Shown here one piece after another: positions 1 through 12,133 of a stretch of DNA of 64,000 bases. The notes below the pieces were generated by a model, which was given only the letters and a program-made list of their open reading frames with translations, did no database searches and was not told the DNA's origin. This stretch comes from Daphnia carinata (lineage: Eukaryota > Arthropoda > Branchiopoda > Diplostraca > Daphniidae): the NCBI RefSeq assembly GCF_022539665.2, contig NC_081337.1:9028679-9092678 (forward strand), in the 5' to 3' direction. A program made the position numbers and the translations under genes. Each line of letters starts with the position of its first letter. Position 1 is the first letter of the stretch.

Positions 1-3000
1 GACTAGTCATTTATTCATCTCGTAAATGCGTGGGAACAGGTAAACGCATCCGGCGACTCGCATTGTGTAAACAAAGCGCAGAGCACTCTTTTTTTTTTTT
101 GAATCGTAATCCTCCGTTGTCCGGTGTTTTTGGGTTTTCCAGGATTTTCATGAATGAAAATTTAAAAAACCTTCATACACGTACGCACAGACATGGAAAC
201 GACGTCAACGTTTACACAGAGAATGCGCAGTTGGAACCAATATGCGTGTGTGCACAGTGGAAACATATGCCGGCCATTAGCATTAGAGATTCTAAAAGAT
301 AGCAAGTTAAAAGGCATTCCGTTTTTCCACTTTGAAAATACCGTGTAGAAAAAATAAATAAATCGAAAAAAGATGGAGCAGGTTGTATCTAGATCCAACT
401 CGATTGATCCCCATTCGTCCGGCTCAGCGTATAAGCTTTATTTATTGCGCAAAAGAGATTATAGAACGCCATATTAAAGTGCGGTTACAAGCGCGCGAGG
501 TTCATTTGCGTGTATTTCCTCGAAAATGTATAATTGAATTGGAATATTTTAGAAAGAACAAAAAAAAAAAAAAACCTAGGGAGATTATATCAATTGAATG
601 AGAAGCCGTTCACAAATGGCTGACGTACAAAGTCGTATGGAAAAAAAAGGAATTAATCATTGATTCGAGTTTGTGGTTTATAACTCTAAATTCACAGACC
701 AAATAAAAAGTTAACCGACCGTAGCGGCCCCCGTCTTCCAGGACTTTTTGCAAGTTTTAAAACTCGGATATTTAATCTTTTTAAAAGCAAAAAAAAAAAA
801 AAAAAAAAAATGGATTTATGTTGCAGGTCGTTGGGTATGTTACGCCAATGGCATCGCTCCCTCTCCGATAAAAAATAAAATAATAAAAATCATTTATCCG
901 CAAAGTTCGTGATTTTTGTTTTCCATTGGCTTCAGTTACGTCATTGTTTTTGTTAGAGGCACACCGCCCACAGGAGAACTCGTCCCGTTTTATGCAGAGC
1001 AGCTCGTGCGTAGGTTTTTATTTTGACAGCCAAGAAAAACAAGCAACAATCTATTTGCGTCTGTGTCACACCTGCCGGGACGCCTCCTGTTTGAACACGA
1101 CAAAATGGGCACATTGACGCACATCTTGTTCAAAGAATTTCAGCGATCCCGTGCGTTTTGCATAAATTTACAGCGACTGCCGTTGGGTTTGTCCAGCGGA
1201 TGTTTGGACAGGTGATCTTGTATAGCTCCCCCCTGTTCTTTTTTCTTCTTTTAATTCTAACGTTCCTGTTTTTAACGTCTCGCTGCCTCAGCGTCTTTTA
1301 AGATGCCAATTTCTTTTGTAAAGCACGTGCCGTAAAATGCGTATCCGGTGTTGGACGCCAGGACTCCGCCGCCTCTATTTTTACGTCCGTCTATAGAAAT
1401 GGAGCGCACAGTTAAGAAGAATAGTTTCACGCAACCACCGCTCAAAACAGCACCTGTTTTCAGCTTGTATGCTATCTGTGTATCAGGTATTTGTTTTCTC
1501 TGGGTGTATAAATAATAAAAGAAAGGTTCACGAACGCCGGGGGGAAATTGTTGATCAAGAATTCGATTATCGTAAATAATCGATGGTTAGCAGACGACGT
1601 GTACTCGTTGGCCGGACCGCAGATGAATTGAACGTTCAATTGATAGCGAATAGGTCCCGTCTGTTGTGCGTAGACGAACCCTGTGACTCTCGTTTCGAAA
1701 CGAAGCCCGTTCGGATGAAAAAAGAAAAGAAAGCAGGCGCCAAACGATGTGGTTTAGACGATTCAATAACAACAAAAGAGGCGGCCAGAAGAGACCAATT
1801 GCGCAGCTCAAAGTTGGCCTTCGCTCAGTCTGTGTCCGTACGTCACTATAAGCTATTATGTCTGATTGACTGAATGAGTACGGATGGAACTTGTTGGTGG
1901 CCTGTTGCCATGACAACGGCAATCTCTTTATTCCTCTCTATCTCTCCCCTCTTCTCCCCTTTTATTAACGTGCGCAGGCGTTGGGAAATAATAATCATTC
2001 AGAACGTGATCGTAAAAAAGGAGTTTATCCAAACAAGAAATTAAAGATGAACCCGGTTTCTCATTTCATTCGCCCAATTCAGAGAAACATTTTTATACCA
2101 GCCTCGAGGCTCATTGAACGGGGGCAGGCGTCCTTTAAACTTTTCAAGTCTACAGACTGATTAACCTCGCGATTCAGACTGCGGGGGAGGCATATGCGCG
2201 GGGGAGGCTCTCTATTTAAAAATTTTATAGTTGCATTCAGATGAAGAGGGTGTGATACGTGTTATACACCAAACTCTAACGATCTGTTAGAGAAGATGGA
2301 GGTCGTATAACGATTATAGACCCAGCAAATGTGTACGTCCCACACAAAACAATGCGCAAGTCATCCACCGCATCCGCTTTCCTTGTTTTTTGTATTTAAC
2401 AAACTCTGTTAAAAAAAAAAAAATAACCGCGAATTGTTTACGATTAGAATTTTTAGGAGGGAGCAAAATTGACATGTTAAAGAAGGATATGTCGTTGTCC
2501 AAAAATTTTTAAAAATGGGGAGACTTGTTTTGTGAATGGCCAAAAGACTACTGCGCGTAACTCCTTTACGTATTCAATACATCCGTCTACGGTCGGAGTG
2601 TATAAGTCCCTAAGAGCCAGTGGCGTATAAAAGGAAGTCTATTCACTATATAAATAAGGCAGCTGAATTATTAGGCAAAAGGAACTCCCTGCCGTCTTCG
2701 GATGTATAAATCAGCAGACTATGGCGGAGGTGGAATGGGCTTTAGCCTCTCCTCTCTGTCATGATAAATTCATCGGAAAACCGCTGCCGTCTACAGATAT
2801 ACTATCGTTTGCGCTTATTCTCAAAAGTTCTACATCCAATGGCATGCAACCGGTGTATTTCAAACACCATCCCGATTCAACTAGGCAAAATGGCTCTGAC
2901 GCAATCCGCCTGTGAATAAACGCTATTGTTTTCTTTAAAGAGCCACGGAGAATTTCAGATCGATAAATTTTCTCTCTGAAAATTGTATTTTTCTAGAAAG

Positions 3001-3168
3001 GGAAAAAAGAAAAGAAAAGCAAGATGTCGCCTAATGATGTCTAGACATGGTCCGCTTTTGCACGAGCAGCTCAAATCCTTTTTTCCCTCAGCTCGTTCAA
3101 ACGAGCCTAAAGAGCGTGAGGGGGGGAGGTAGAGAGAAATCAGTCGAGTCTTGTTCTGCTATGCACGA
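1..3168. other. Anonymous non-coding sequence
   Basis: No gene is recognised. It contains A22 (789-810) and scattered short A/T runs. Two antisense frames of about 100 codons overlap at 1583-1922. Neither has a recognisable domain, so at most one could be real. Confidence 0.6.
2626..2633 (+). promoter_or_regulatory. Isolated TATA box motif TATAAAAG
   Basis: A consensus TATAAAAG occurs here, with another AT-rich TATATAAAT near 2647. I see no initiator at the expected 28-33 bp, so it is only a motif match. Confidence 0.12.
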
Positions 3169-3281
3169 TGACGTCAGCTGGGCGGCGGGATTTGACTACA
3201 CGCGTGGCCTTTAAAAGGGAAAAATGCTGCGCAAAGTGCCTCATCACCTCCTCCGCCGTTGACTTCTAAGAGAGGGTGAGT
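3169..3281 (+). promoter_or_regulatory. Candidate promoter: CRE, TATA-like box, start-like site, splice donor
   Basis: In order on the + strand I see TGACGTCA (3169-3176), TTTAAAAG (3210-3217), a TCA start-like site with A at 3243, and GTGAGT at 3276-3281 preceded by AGAGG. The TATA-like box would lie 33 bp and the CRE about 70 bp upstream of the start, which are typical distances for RNA polymerase II promoters. A transcript starting at 3243 could have a short non-coding first exon ending near 3275. The initiator is imperfect (C at +3 instead of A/T). No coding exon is recognised downstream, so the target gene is unknown. Confidence 0.3.
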
Positions 3282-5940
3282 GAAGTCGTGTTGCTTGTTC
3301 TTTGCTGGCCCTGCCATCCGAGAGGAGCAGCGTAAGCAAAGTCGCAACCGTCGGTTTGGTGTGGTGGCAACGGTTTATTTCTGGTCGACAGCCGAACGCC
3401 AGTGACTCATTCACGCAGCATTTCACGGTTGAAAACGTCAAGGGGCTACACAATTTTTTTAAAATTCAAAAATCAGATCAAAAGATGATACGGGGAATTC
3501 AAGGTAGAAGATGAACCCAATAAAAAGACAAATGGTGTATTTATCAGAAGAGAATTAAAAACCCTGTCCAGTCCGTGTAGGTTGAGGTCAAGGTAGGATG
3601 ACGCAGAATATGAACGCGCACGAACGGTCGCCCTTGGATGGGCGGGAGTGACGGCGGCAATGCGCGCAAAAAAAGAAAACCCTCATTCCAGAATTTGCTG
3701 TTCTTCTTTATGTCCAATTCCGCCACATTCGGCCCTGGCTCACATACGAAAAACGGCCGTTTGTGCAAATGACCCTCGCCATTTTTTTTTGTTCTTTGCC
3801 TTTTCCTATGTCTGTAATCAGTATCGTTTTTTCTTTTTATTATCGGCCAGCTGACGACAAGCAAATGATGATGATGATCGAATAGGCAAACGACCAACGG
3901 TTACGATAGCAACAGCGCCCGGTTGTATTTAAACTGTCTCGTTCTTTGATAAATGGAAATAAAAACGAATAAAGTGGAAACGGCGTCACGTGCCAGTTGA
4001 TTGGATCCTGCAGACCTTGGCGTCCTCAATGCCGACGCACATGCACACACACCTAAATTGACATTTCCTATTTGCCAATCGTGCTTTTAAATTCTGCAAG
4101 CGAGGGAACAAAAATGGGATCTCGAAACGGTAACTAGGCAACCGTTGGAATTGCTTTCAACGTGAAGCCAACATCTATCTTGTAAATATTTATGCAAAGA
4201 CATCAATGATTTGTAGTCGCATTTAATTGAATCATTTCAGGGGGGGGGGGGGGCATTGGGTGCATATCAGGTAAAAGAAGCGTGTGCAGTTTAAGCGGAC
4301 ACGGAAACTTCTGTTGGCTTATTTACTTCCGACACCAATTAACTTGAAGCCTGATCATTAAGAAAGACGAGAAATGGGAAGAACAAAGGGGAAGAACAAA
4401 AATCATTTCGACTAGTAGCTCCATTGACTTTTGCTTCTTCCTCTATTGTGTCTGGTGAGATTCAATTAGCTTCTTCAGGACCCTCTTCACCATTAAGTCG
4501 TGACTGAGCATCAAGTCTCATTTCCTCCTTTTTCTTTTTTTTTTTGTCTTAGAGTACGTTCGCCTCTTAGCGAAGATGGCCTCTATTTCCAAAACCACCA
4601 ATAGTTATTGAGGTAGCACATATTTAAGGAGGTTTGAATTCGGTAGAGCCGGACCTATTTGGTTCGCCGATGATGTATGCGAGTCATTGGGTACATTGCC
4701 ATTGGCTTTCTTGCGGTATCTCGCCTTCTCTTGTTTCAGCCCGTGATTTACGATAGTGATAACTTCGAAGCCCGTTTGTGGCGTCGTGTGAAATCGTTAA
4801 TTTGCCATTTAGATTTTTTTTTTTTTTTTTTGAAAAAGAAAACCATCGAGTCGTGATCCACTTTTCAACGATAATAACGAGGCATAAAAAATGGGCGGAA
4901 AGGGACTAAGGGAAACCCCCAGTGAAGACAATAAACAGTTGTTTATTCTCTTTTTTGGTTTTCCCCCCAGATTGATAGGCATGGGAATGAACGTGAGGAA
5001 ACACTGGGAAACCATTGCCATATTTCATCGGTGCTTGACTCCTGTCTTACGTTTATTCGCCTTTACGACTTTATCGAAAACGATTAAGTCAAAAACACTG
5101 TGTTTAGGATTACATAATCAACGTGTGCTCCGATTCACTGATTGCATATGGCTTTGCCTCTGTAGTCCGTCTAAGTGGGTAGGGCAATTTTCAAATCAAG
5201 GGAAACGTCCCGCTGTCTGCTAAACGACCGAAAATAAAAAACCAAAGAATTCTCTTTTGGGTCTTCACGGAAGAGGAGGACAATAATAATAATAATAAAG
5301 GAAAAGTACTATCAGATAAAATGAAATCGTGAACAAAAACAGTAAATGCAATTGTGTTGTACCACTCCAGCGACCTGTAGAAACTTCTTCCGAGAATGAA
5401 TTCAGTTGCTTATCATCAACTGTAAAATCCAGCAAACGGAATAGGTGAAAAGCGAGAGAATGAAAACTACGTAGGGTACACACTACTAGACAGTTTATTG
5501 TTGTCAAACGGTACAGGAATCTTGTCTATTCACGCTTTACTTTGTTTTCGTTTCACTGTCACGGCGTCGTCTACTTGCACATTCGACGACAATCGAAAGA
5601 AAAAACACTGAATTTAGCCTTCTGCCTTTTTGGCTGTTGCATCTACTCGTACTGGCAAAACAGAGATACGGCAGTTAAAACATATGACAGACAGCCAACT
5701 GACGAAGAAAAAAAAAAATGAGAAAACAAAACAAAACAAAGATTGTTGTTGGGGGGGGGGGGGGTGTCGTTCTCTGTCACAAATCTGTGATTTTTCAACA
5801 TCAAAATGTGCTGATTCATCAACTTCAATCTAAATCAATAAATTACATTTTCAAAAAATCTTTTCTATTTTTCGATTGCCAAATCCTTGACGTATTTTGA
5901 TTTTGAATCAACTATTATTGAGGTTGAATAAACTAAAAAA
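3282..5940. other. Anonymous non-coding sequence
   Basis: No gene is recognised. It holds G14 runs at 4240-4253 and 5751-5764, a short AAT tract (5281-5299) and T17 (about 4814-4831). A CAG|GTAAAA junction lies at 4268-4276. Confidence 0.6.
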
Positions 5941-6303
5941 AAAAAGAAAATGCAAACGTTTTAAAGTTTAAGTTGCAACGTTGTAGTCTCTTCCCCCCGC
6001 TGAGATGATTCGGGAAGATCGTCTGTTGTACGTAGTCTCAGATGTCCCAATCTTTCGTAAAGTGATGAGTCAAACTCCGACAGTCAGCAAGATTATTTTG
6101 TCAAAGGCGACGAGACACGTATCAGTAAATTAACGATTACAATGTCTGTGCTCTTCTGTTTTTTCGGTTGCCTACCACACAAACCAAAAACATAAAAAAA
6201 TGACGTAGCCAAAAAAAACAATGGTGAAAAGAAAACCGATTAGTGGAGAAACACGTGGTTTTCTCCCTCTGTGGGCCATGTGAGATTTGTCGTCCATCTT
6301 GGC

Positions 6304-6311
6304 TGACGTCA
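6304..6311. promoter_or_regulatory. CRE octamer in duplicated block, copy A
   Basis: TGACGTCA embedded in the 12-bp palindrome GCTGACGTCAGC. The octamer is the consensus site of CREB/ATF-type bZIP factors. It is conserved in copy B. Confidence 0.6.
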
Positions 6312-6325
6312 GCAAAAGGAATGAC

Positions 6326-6351
6326 GGCATGCAGGGACAAATGGCATCCGT
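6326..6351 (+). repeat. 26-base exact core shared with copy B
   Basis: Bases 6326-6351 are identical to 51681-51706 (GGCATGCAGGG ... GGCATCCGT). The core sits 15 bp downstream of the CRE octamer in copy A and 12 bp downstream in copy B. It is the longest perfect match I found between non-repetitive parts of the window. It is the best probe for counting copies elsewhere in the genome. Confidence 0.95.
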
Positions 6352-6553
6352 ATAATAAACGATCTAGTGATGGATATTCGTGGCCATTGTAATAATTGGT
6401 AACAACGTGACATTTGCCTACGACTGCAAAAGTTTTTTTTGGCCCTGGCCGTCGTCGCGTTTCTGCAAGATGTCCACTTCGTCACCTAGCCTCCTGGTTC
6501 TTCTCGGCGCCCATTGGCAGCGAATGCAGACACACGCTGAAGATCATCAAGTA

Positions 6554-6581
6554 GTAAGTCTAAATACCTTGTCTCTTTTAG
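6554..6581 (+). other. Conserved donor/acceptor-like pair in copy A
   Basis: GTAAGT at 6554-6559 is followed by CTAAATACC, a pyrimidine stretch and TAG ending at 6581. It is a complete intron-like signal set in only 28 bases. Copy B keeps the same arrangement in 34 bases. This is shorter than known functional animal introns, so direct splicing of this segment is doubtful. The shared GTAAGTCTAA and the Y-tract plus TAG may instead be used with distant partners, or may be coincidental parts of a conserved motif. Confidence 0.4.
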
Positions 6582-6675
6582 TTGATGGTTTTCGTGGTTA
6601 GGTGAAACTTGCCAAATGCAGTGTGGACTGTCGCCAAAGATGAAGCTTCTTTGTGTGTGATATTTTTCTTTTGAG

Positions 6676-9261
6676 GGGGATGGGGGCCGTCGTACGAATT
6701 ATGAAAGGAATGGCATAGTCATTCCAGTTGTATTCGTCTTGGCAAAACATTTTGAAAACGTCTTGATACCCACTTTTGGAATTTGGTCACGTTGATCGTT
6801 GACTGCGTTGATGACGCGTTTGGAGAAAACCCTTTTGCAAATCGTTTTTGGTGCAAAGAAAAATGGCGTCGTTTTCCCAACTCTGGCCACCAAATTTGTT
6901 TCGTTTATTCGTAATATGCGTGTAACTTGTTTTTTCGTCATTTGACGACTGTTGGAAGCGAATCAAATTGTTTGATATCAGCGCGTCGAATGTTGAAAGC
7001 GTCACACGCCTTTTTATTTTCTTTTCTTTTCTTTTGAAAACCCGCCATTATGGCAGGTATTGATAGATCAAGAGAACTCGCGTGTCACGAGTCTGTCTCG
7101 TCCTTTTTTTTTCCCCCTTTTATTTCCCTCCATTCTTTTCACTCCGGCTGTCTGTCTAGCAAATAAAAGAACGTAGGACCCTAATAATGGCATCGATTTC
7201 TGGAGGTAGACGAGTGTGTGTATCTGCAGTTCATCTTTTGCCATCTCTCTCTCTGTTTTTTTTTTTCCAATTGCATATCGATGTACACATAAAAGACCAT
7301 CAAGAAACTTGAGACTTTCGATCTTGTTCCAAAAGAGGAGGCGCAATAGAAAAGAACGTGGCAAATGGGTTTTTCTCTATTGTTTACGAGCTGAACGTAC
7401 ACTGTGCACTGACTTTTTTTTTTCTCGGCTCTCTGTATAACGAGGTGGCAGGAAAGACAAATGTTGTGAAGGCTTTTTAGAAATAGACTAACGGACAAGA
7501 ATTGGGAAGTGTGAGGCACGATTTCTTTTTTCTTTCTCTCTTCGACCGCTATGAACAAGGAAAGAAAGGCAGTCAATTTAAGAGTAGCATCGTTAAAAGT
7601 CGTTCCATATGTACCCCGTAACCCTCTGGTCTGTAGCTAACGACGTCCGTTTTTTTTTTAAATTTTTGTTCAAAACGCGAAGCCATCGCTTTTGCCGGTG
7701 CCGAGAGAAACGAGTAGTAGATCAGTCACTTATCATCGTAGCACTTTTCCTGCCCTCTTTCTCTCTCCCACTCACAAATTGTGTTATGATGGTCTGCTGC
7801 TTGTTCCACCTTTTTTTCCGGGGGGGGGGGTGGCAGGAGGAGGGATGTTGTTCGTCTGCCCTTTTAGTTTCGAACTCGCGACGATGGATGTAAACAAGTT
7901 CATTTGTTACATGTTCTTTCTGACTTGAGATGGGCTTTGATAAAAAAAAAAAAATAAGAGGTAAAATTCCAGGAAATCAACCGAAAAGAATGCGACAGAA
8001 AAAAAAAAATTCGAAGGAAAAAAAAAAAAAAAAAAGGATGTGACATGATTCTTATTGGTATTGGTGAGTTCATCGTGTACGCTAGCGGGCGGGGGGGGGG
8101 GGGTATTAGGATGGGTACGTGGAATCCACATACCAGACGTCATTAATGATCGGCCGTCGCCTGATTAACTTTTCTTGAGATTCAGCCCAACATTTTTCTT
8201 TCGAATTTTCTTGATTTCTTCCAGTTGATTTTTTTTTGGGGGTGGGGGGTTCATGTCGAGATAAAGAGTTTTTTTTTTTTTTTTTTTTTTTTTTATATAT
8301 ATAAATGTCTTCCTCTCACGTACAATATGCGCATAACTATTAAATAATCGTACGGTAGGCTTATTGTATTAATGTTTTTGTTTTTTTGTCCCGTCGTGAA
8401 TGCGGCTGCGCTACACTCGCCGTGCAACTCTCGAAAGCGGGAAGAGATGAGTCCGAAGAAACAAAAATTCCCGGAATTGTTTTCGAATGAGGATGAGTGG
8501 TTTGGGGGGGGGGGACTTAGGCAGAGACGCACGCACACGAAATTTGGAACATTGATTGAAGAGGCCCATTATGCAGTCTCGCCTTCTTTTTTTTGAAAAA
8601 CTTTTTGTTTTTGAATTCTCGTTGACTTCCCTTGCCCTTTGGCCTGGCAACGGGTCGTGTAATAAAGCCGTAATCATGTGATGTAACGTGAATAATCTTC
8701 TGGTGCTAGAGAAAAAGTTATCTAACACTATTTGGAGTTTCGTATTAATGCCGTTGACGTCTATTCAACTTGCACGTTGATTCATCGAGAACTGATCGAT
8801 TTTTTTTTAAAGGCGCTTGAGAATGTGATGATTCCCGTTGGAATTTGTTTTGTTTTTTGAAACTTTATTTTTGAAATTTACCCCAACTATTTTGAAACGC
8901 TTTGAGGGGGTTCGGGGGATGGAAGGTCGAATGAAAACGAGAAATTCAACGAGGATGGGCAATGATTTCCGCATTACGTCAGGTTTTCGCTCCGTGTGGT
9001 GCGGATCCACTTGCGGATGTCTGTTAATTTATCAAAGTGGACCCGGTCACACGTAAAAAATGTGACGAGTTGTCCTACTGTCTCTTTGATAACAATACGG
9101 ACCGATAGCGGACGAATCCAGCGGAATGACTTTCTAGGCTCTCAGCCGGTCCACTTACATCATATACATATAAAAACTTAAGTTAGACAGTACAACCGGA
9201 GAGGCTAGAAAACATCCGCTATTGGTCGCTGCGTCAGGGACGTGCGGCCAACTTTTTCTTT
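6676..9261. other. Anonymous non-coding sequence
   Basis: No gene is recognised. G runs occur at 7820-7830, 8091-8103 and 8504-8514. There is a short possible echo of the duplicated block: ACATTTTGAAAAC at about 6747-6759 recurs at about 52752-52764. It is too short to extend the duplication with confidence. Confidence 0.6.
8269..8303. repeat. T26 followed by (AT)n
   Basis: T26 (8269-8294) running into a short AT dinucleotide tract. It separates anonymous sequence on both sides. Confidence 0.93.
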
Positions 9262-9702
<441 letters not shown>

Positions 9703-10948
9703 ACAAGTAGATGTACATATATGTTTATATATATATATACAAATTAACGATCGATTGCTCAAAATTAGAATAAAGCCCGGAAGGAAGCTGTTTGCTTAAA
9801 GACATTCCAGTAGATTAACACGTAATTGTAGGAAAAAGACTTGCAAAATCCTCTGCGTCTTTGCGTTAGTTTCTCCGAAGAGTCGAGGCAAAAGGGAAGA
9901 GCGGATACAGTTCTTACTAGAATGAGATATTGATCGTCTCTTTCCCTCCTTTTTTTCTTTGGCGCACTCTCTCGTTCTCTCTCTTACCGCATCGTAAAGA
10001 CATGGACGGGCTAGGTATATCGTATCCCCCATAGTTTGCTTGTCTCTCTATCTCCGTCCATTGTCTGTGTGTTTCCGTACGAGAGACGATGGCGCTGATG
10101 CGTCGAAACATTGTGCGCACTTGCGCCTTACAACTCCGGGGCTTGTACGATGTCTCTGTCCCCCTCACCAAGTTCGCTTGCACCGAGACTAGTGCATCCA
10201 GCAATGTGGCCGATAAAAACAAAAATCTGTAAATCAACAAAAACAAAATAAGAGGAATTCAAAGGGGGACATCTCCGTTTTGCCTACTGAATCGATCCGC
10301 ATTATTTTGTTGTTGAATACCTTCACTAATGGACCCTCTAGAGAAGGAAAAAAAAATGCACATAGTAGCATCTCTATTTGTTCGATTTTTTTTTTTTTTT
10401 AATTCTATTCTCCTACCGGAATTGATCTGGCGGATACTTCCGCTTATTTTTGCCACTTGTGTCGTTCCAGACATTTTTTTTTGTGCCGTTATTTTGACAT
10501 TCAAAGACGCAACTGAATATTTTTTTTTTTTTGCTGTTGTGTACTTCCTTCATCAAGATTTGCTGCGTGTTGATGCACCACCTTAGCGTCGTCTGATGTA
10601 ATATAGTAAAGTAGTAAGATGGAATCAGACGCTCATCTCCCCCCCACTTTGGAAAGCTTCCAAAAGTGCCATTGAAACGCAACGCGCGCACACACACACA
10701 CACAAAAAAAAAACCTTTATCGCAACGACCGGAGAAGCAAAGAGTGGACGTTCTCTGGAATTACACGATTTCTTTTTTTTTTTTTGTTTTTGCCCCAAGT
10801 TTTTCTCACGTCGGATGGATTTTGTCTGCAATCCACCCAATTTTTTTTTCCTATGTTTTTTATGCGAATGTCTGTCCCTTTTTTTTTTTGCCTCTGGTTT
10901 TTTTTTTCTTTTCGCGCAACATCGGCAGAAATCTCGGGACATGAGATC

Positions 10949-10970
10949 CTCGTCAAGAGCTCTTGACGAG
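10949..10970. repeat. Perfect 22-bp palindrome
   Basis: CTCGTCAAGAG is followed immediately by its exact reverse complement CTCTTGACGAG. The flanks extend the symmetry imperfectly: GAAATC near 10930-10935 matches GATTTC at 10975-10980. A perfect palindrome this long is expected only about 0.015 times by chance in 64 kb. It could be a dimeric protein-binding site, a small hairpin or the trace of an inverted duplication. Confidence 0.95.
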
Positions 10971-11687
10971 ACGGGATTTCGCGGACGTCACTCCGCGTTG
11001 CGTCTCGTGCATTGATTCAATTTACTTTGGCTTTCTCGCTATCTCCTCTTGACTGACGTAAGAAAATATCGTAAGCTACGACCGTTTTCCTTGCGTCCTG
11101 CGCTGTTTTTAGCAGGCAGCTATTTTGCCTTGCTATTTTGCTGGTTTTTTTTTCTTTTTTTGTTGTTGTGTTTTTTTGTGTAAATTGTTTCTTTTTTTTT
11201 TTTTTTTTCGCCATATTTTACAATGGCGGCAACGTTCGTACTTGACTACCCGTCGTAGTATCGATTTGTTTTCTTTTCCTGGAAATGGGGAGCGAACGAA
11301 ATGTTATTGTGTCGTCTGTTTTCTCTTTTATTTTCGCTTGACGTTGTTTGTCTGTCGTATTTTATTCATCGATTAGAGGGGCAAGGGAGGGATTTGAAAA
11401 AGAAAAAAAACCGAAAGATTTTTACATGTTGTGTAGACATTTGAAGATTGCGACAAAATTCATTTTACTTCCGTTTTTTTTTTTTTAAATTTTATTTTTG
11501 ACATTTCTAAAAACAAACAAAACACAATAGACGGCCGTGCGCACGGCCTAGAAAACACGTTGGGAGAGAAAACAAGTCCGGAACCAGACGCTGGTGCGTT
11601 CACGTGACGGCCAGACTGACCTTCCTGTGCCTGACTCGCAAACATGGGCCCAACCAGCCCTAGCGCTATCTATGCCTCAGGGTCGTA

Positions 11688-11690
<3 letters not shown>

Positions 11691-11727
<37 letters not shown>
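11691..11727. repeat. (TG)n microsatellite, 37 bp
   Basis: A pure TG tract. Confidence 0.95.
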
Positions 11728-11729
<2 letters not shown>

Positions 11730-12090
11730 CCGTTGCAGCGACAAGAAACGAGCCTGAAAGAAGGACGGCTCTTTGCTTATTTGCCTTTCAGTTCAGCCCA
11801 GTTCCTCCTCTTCCTCCTCCATCATCTCCCCCCCCCCCCTTTTTTAGCCATATCCGCTGGCTTCTCTCTACTTCCTCCCGCTTCGTCTAGCCGACGCGAC
11901 TAGAAAATGGCGCGTCCTGTACTACAAGCGGCTGTAGATACATGGTGCGTCGTCACATTTTATTGATCCGCCATCGATTTTTTGGTTTTCCTCCACCCCA
12001 CCACTCCCGCAACCCCCCTCTTTCACCCGTTTCGGACGGCCCCCCTACGACGCTTGTCTGGCCCCGCTCTTACTATACCTACTACGATGA

Positions 12091-12133
12091 CTACTACTAC
12101 TACTACTACTACTACTATGGCTACTACTACTAT
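12091..12133. repeat. (CTA)n microsatellite
   Basis: A CTA tract with one interruption (GG near 12119-12120), lying in a C/T-rich region from about 11790 to 12220. It resembles the CTA tracts at 9361-9398 and 15061-15086. Confidence 0.9.

Larger units (their letters stand above)
5941..6675 (+). repeat. Copy A of a diverged duplicated block of about 700 bp
   Basis: This block aligns in the same orientation to about 51291-51975. An exact 26-base match lies at 6326-6351 against 51681-51706, with a strongly similar flank to about 6424. Weaker but continuous similarity runs upstream (around the shared GAAGATCGTCTGTTG-like segment near 6014) and downstream to about 6675. Within it, TGAGTCA (6066-6072), CACGTG (6252-6257), TGACGTCA (6304-6311) and ATTGG (6395-6399) keep the order seen in copy B. 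A 4-base indel after the TGTTG near 6027, and others later, break any common reading frame, so the conservation is not protein-like. It could be a duplicated enhancer or promoter, exons of a non-coding RNA, or two old copies of a dispersed repeat. I see no terminal inverted repeats or target-site duplication. Boundaries are approximate because similarity fades at both ends. Confidence 0.85.

Noticed and set aside
1583-1922. Overlapping sense and antisense frames of 96 and 111 codons
   Set aside because: Mirror-image open frames usually reflect local composition. Neither has a recognisable motif.
6740-6765. Extension of the duplicated block to ACATTTTGAAAAC at about 6747 and 52752
   Set aside because: The match is short and AT-rich, and the distance from the block differs greatly (about 70 versus 780 bp).
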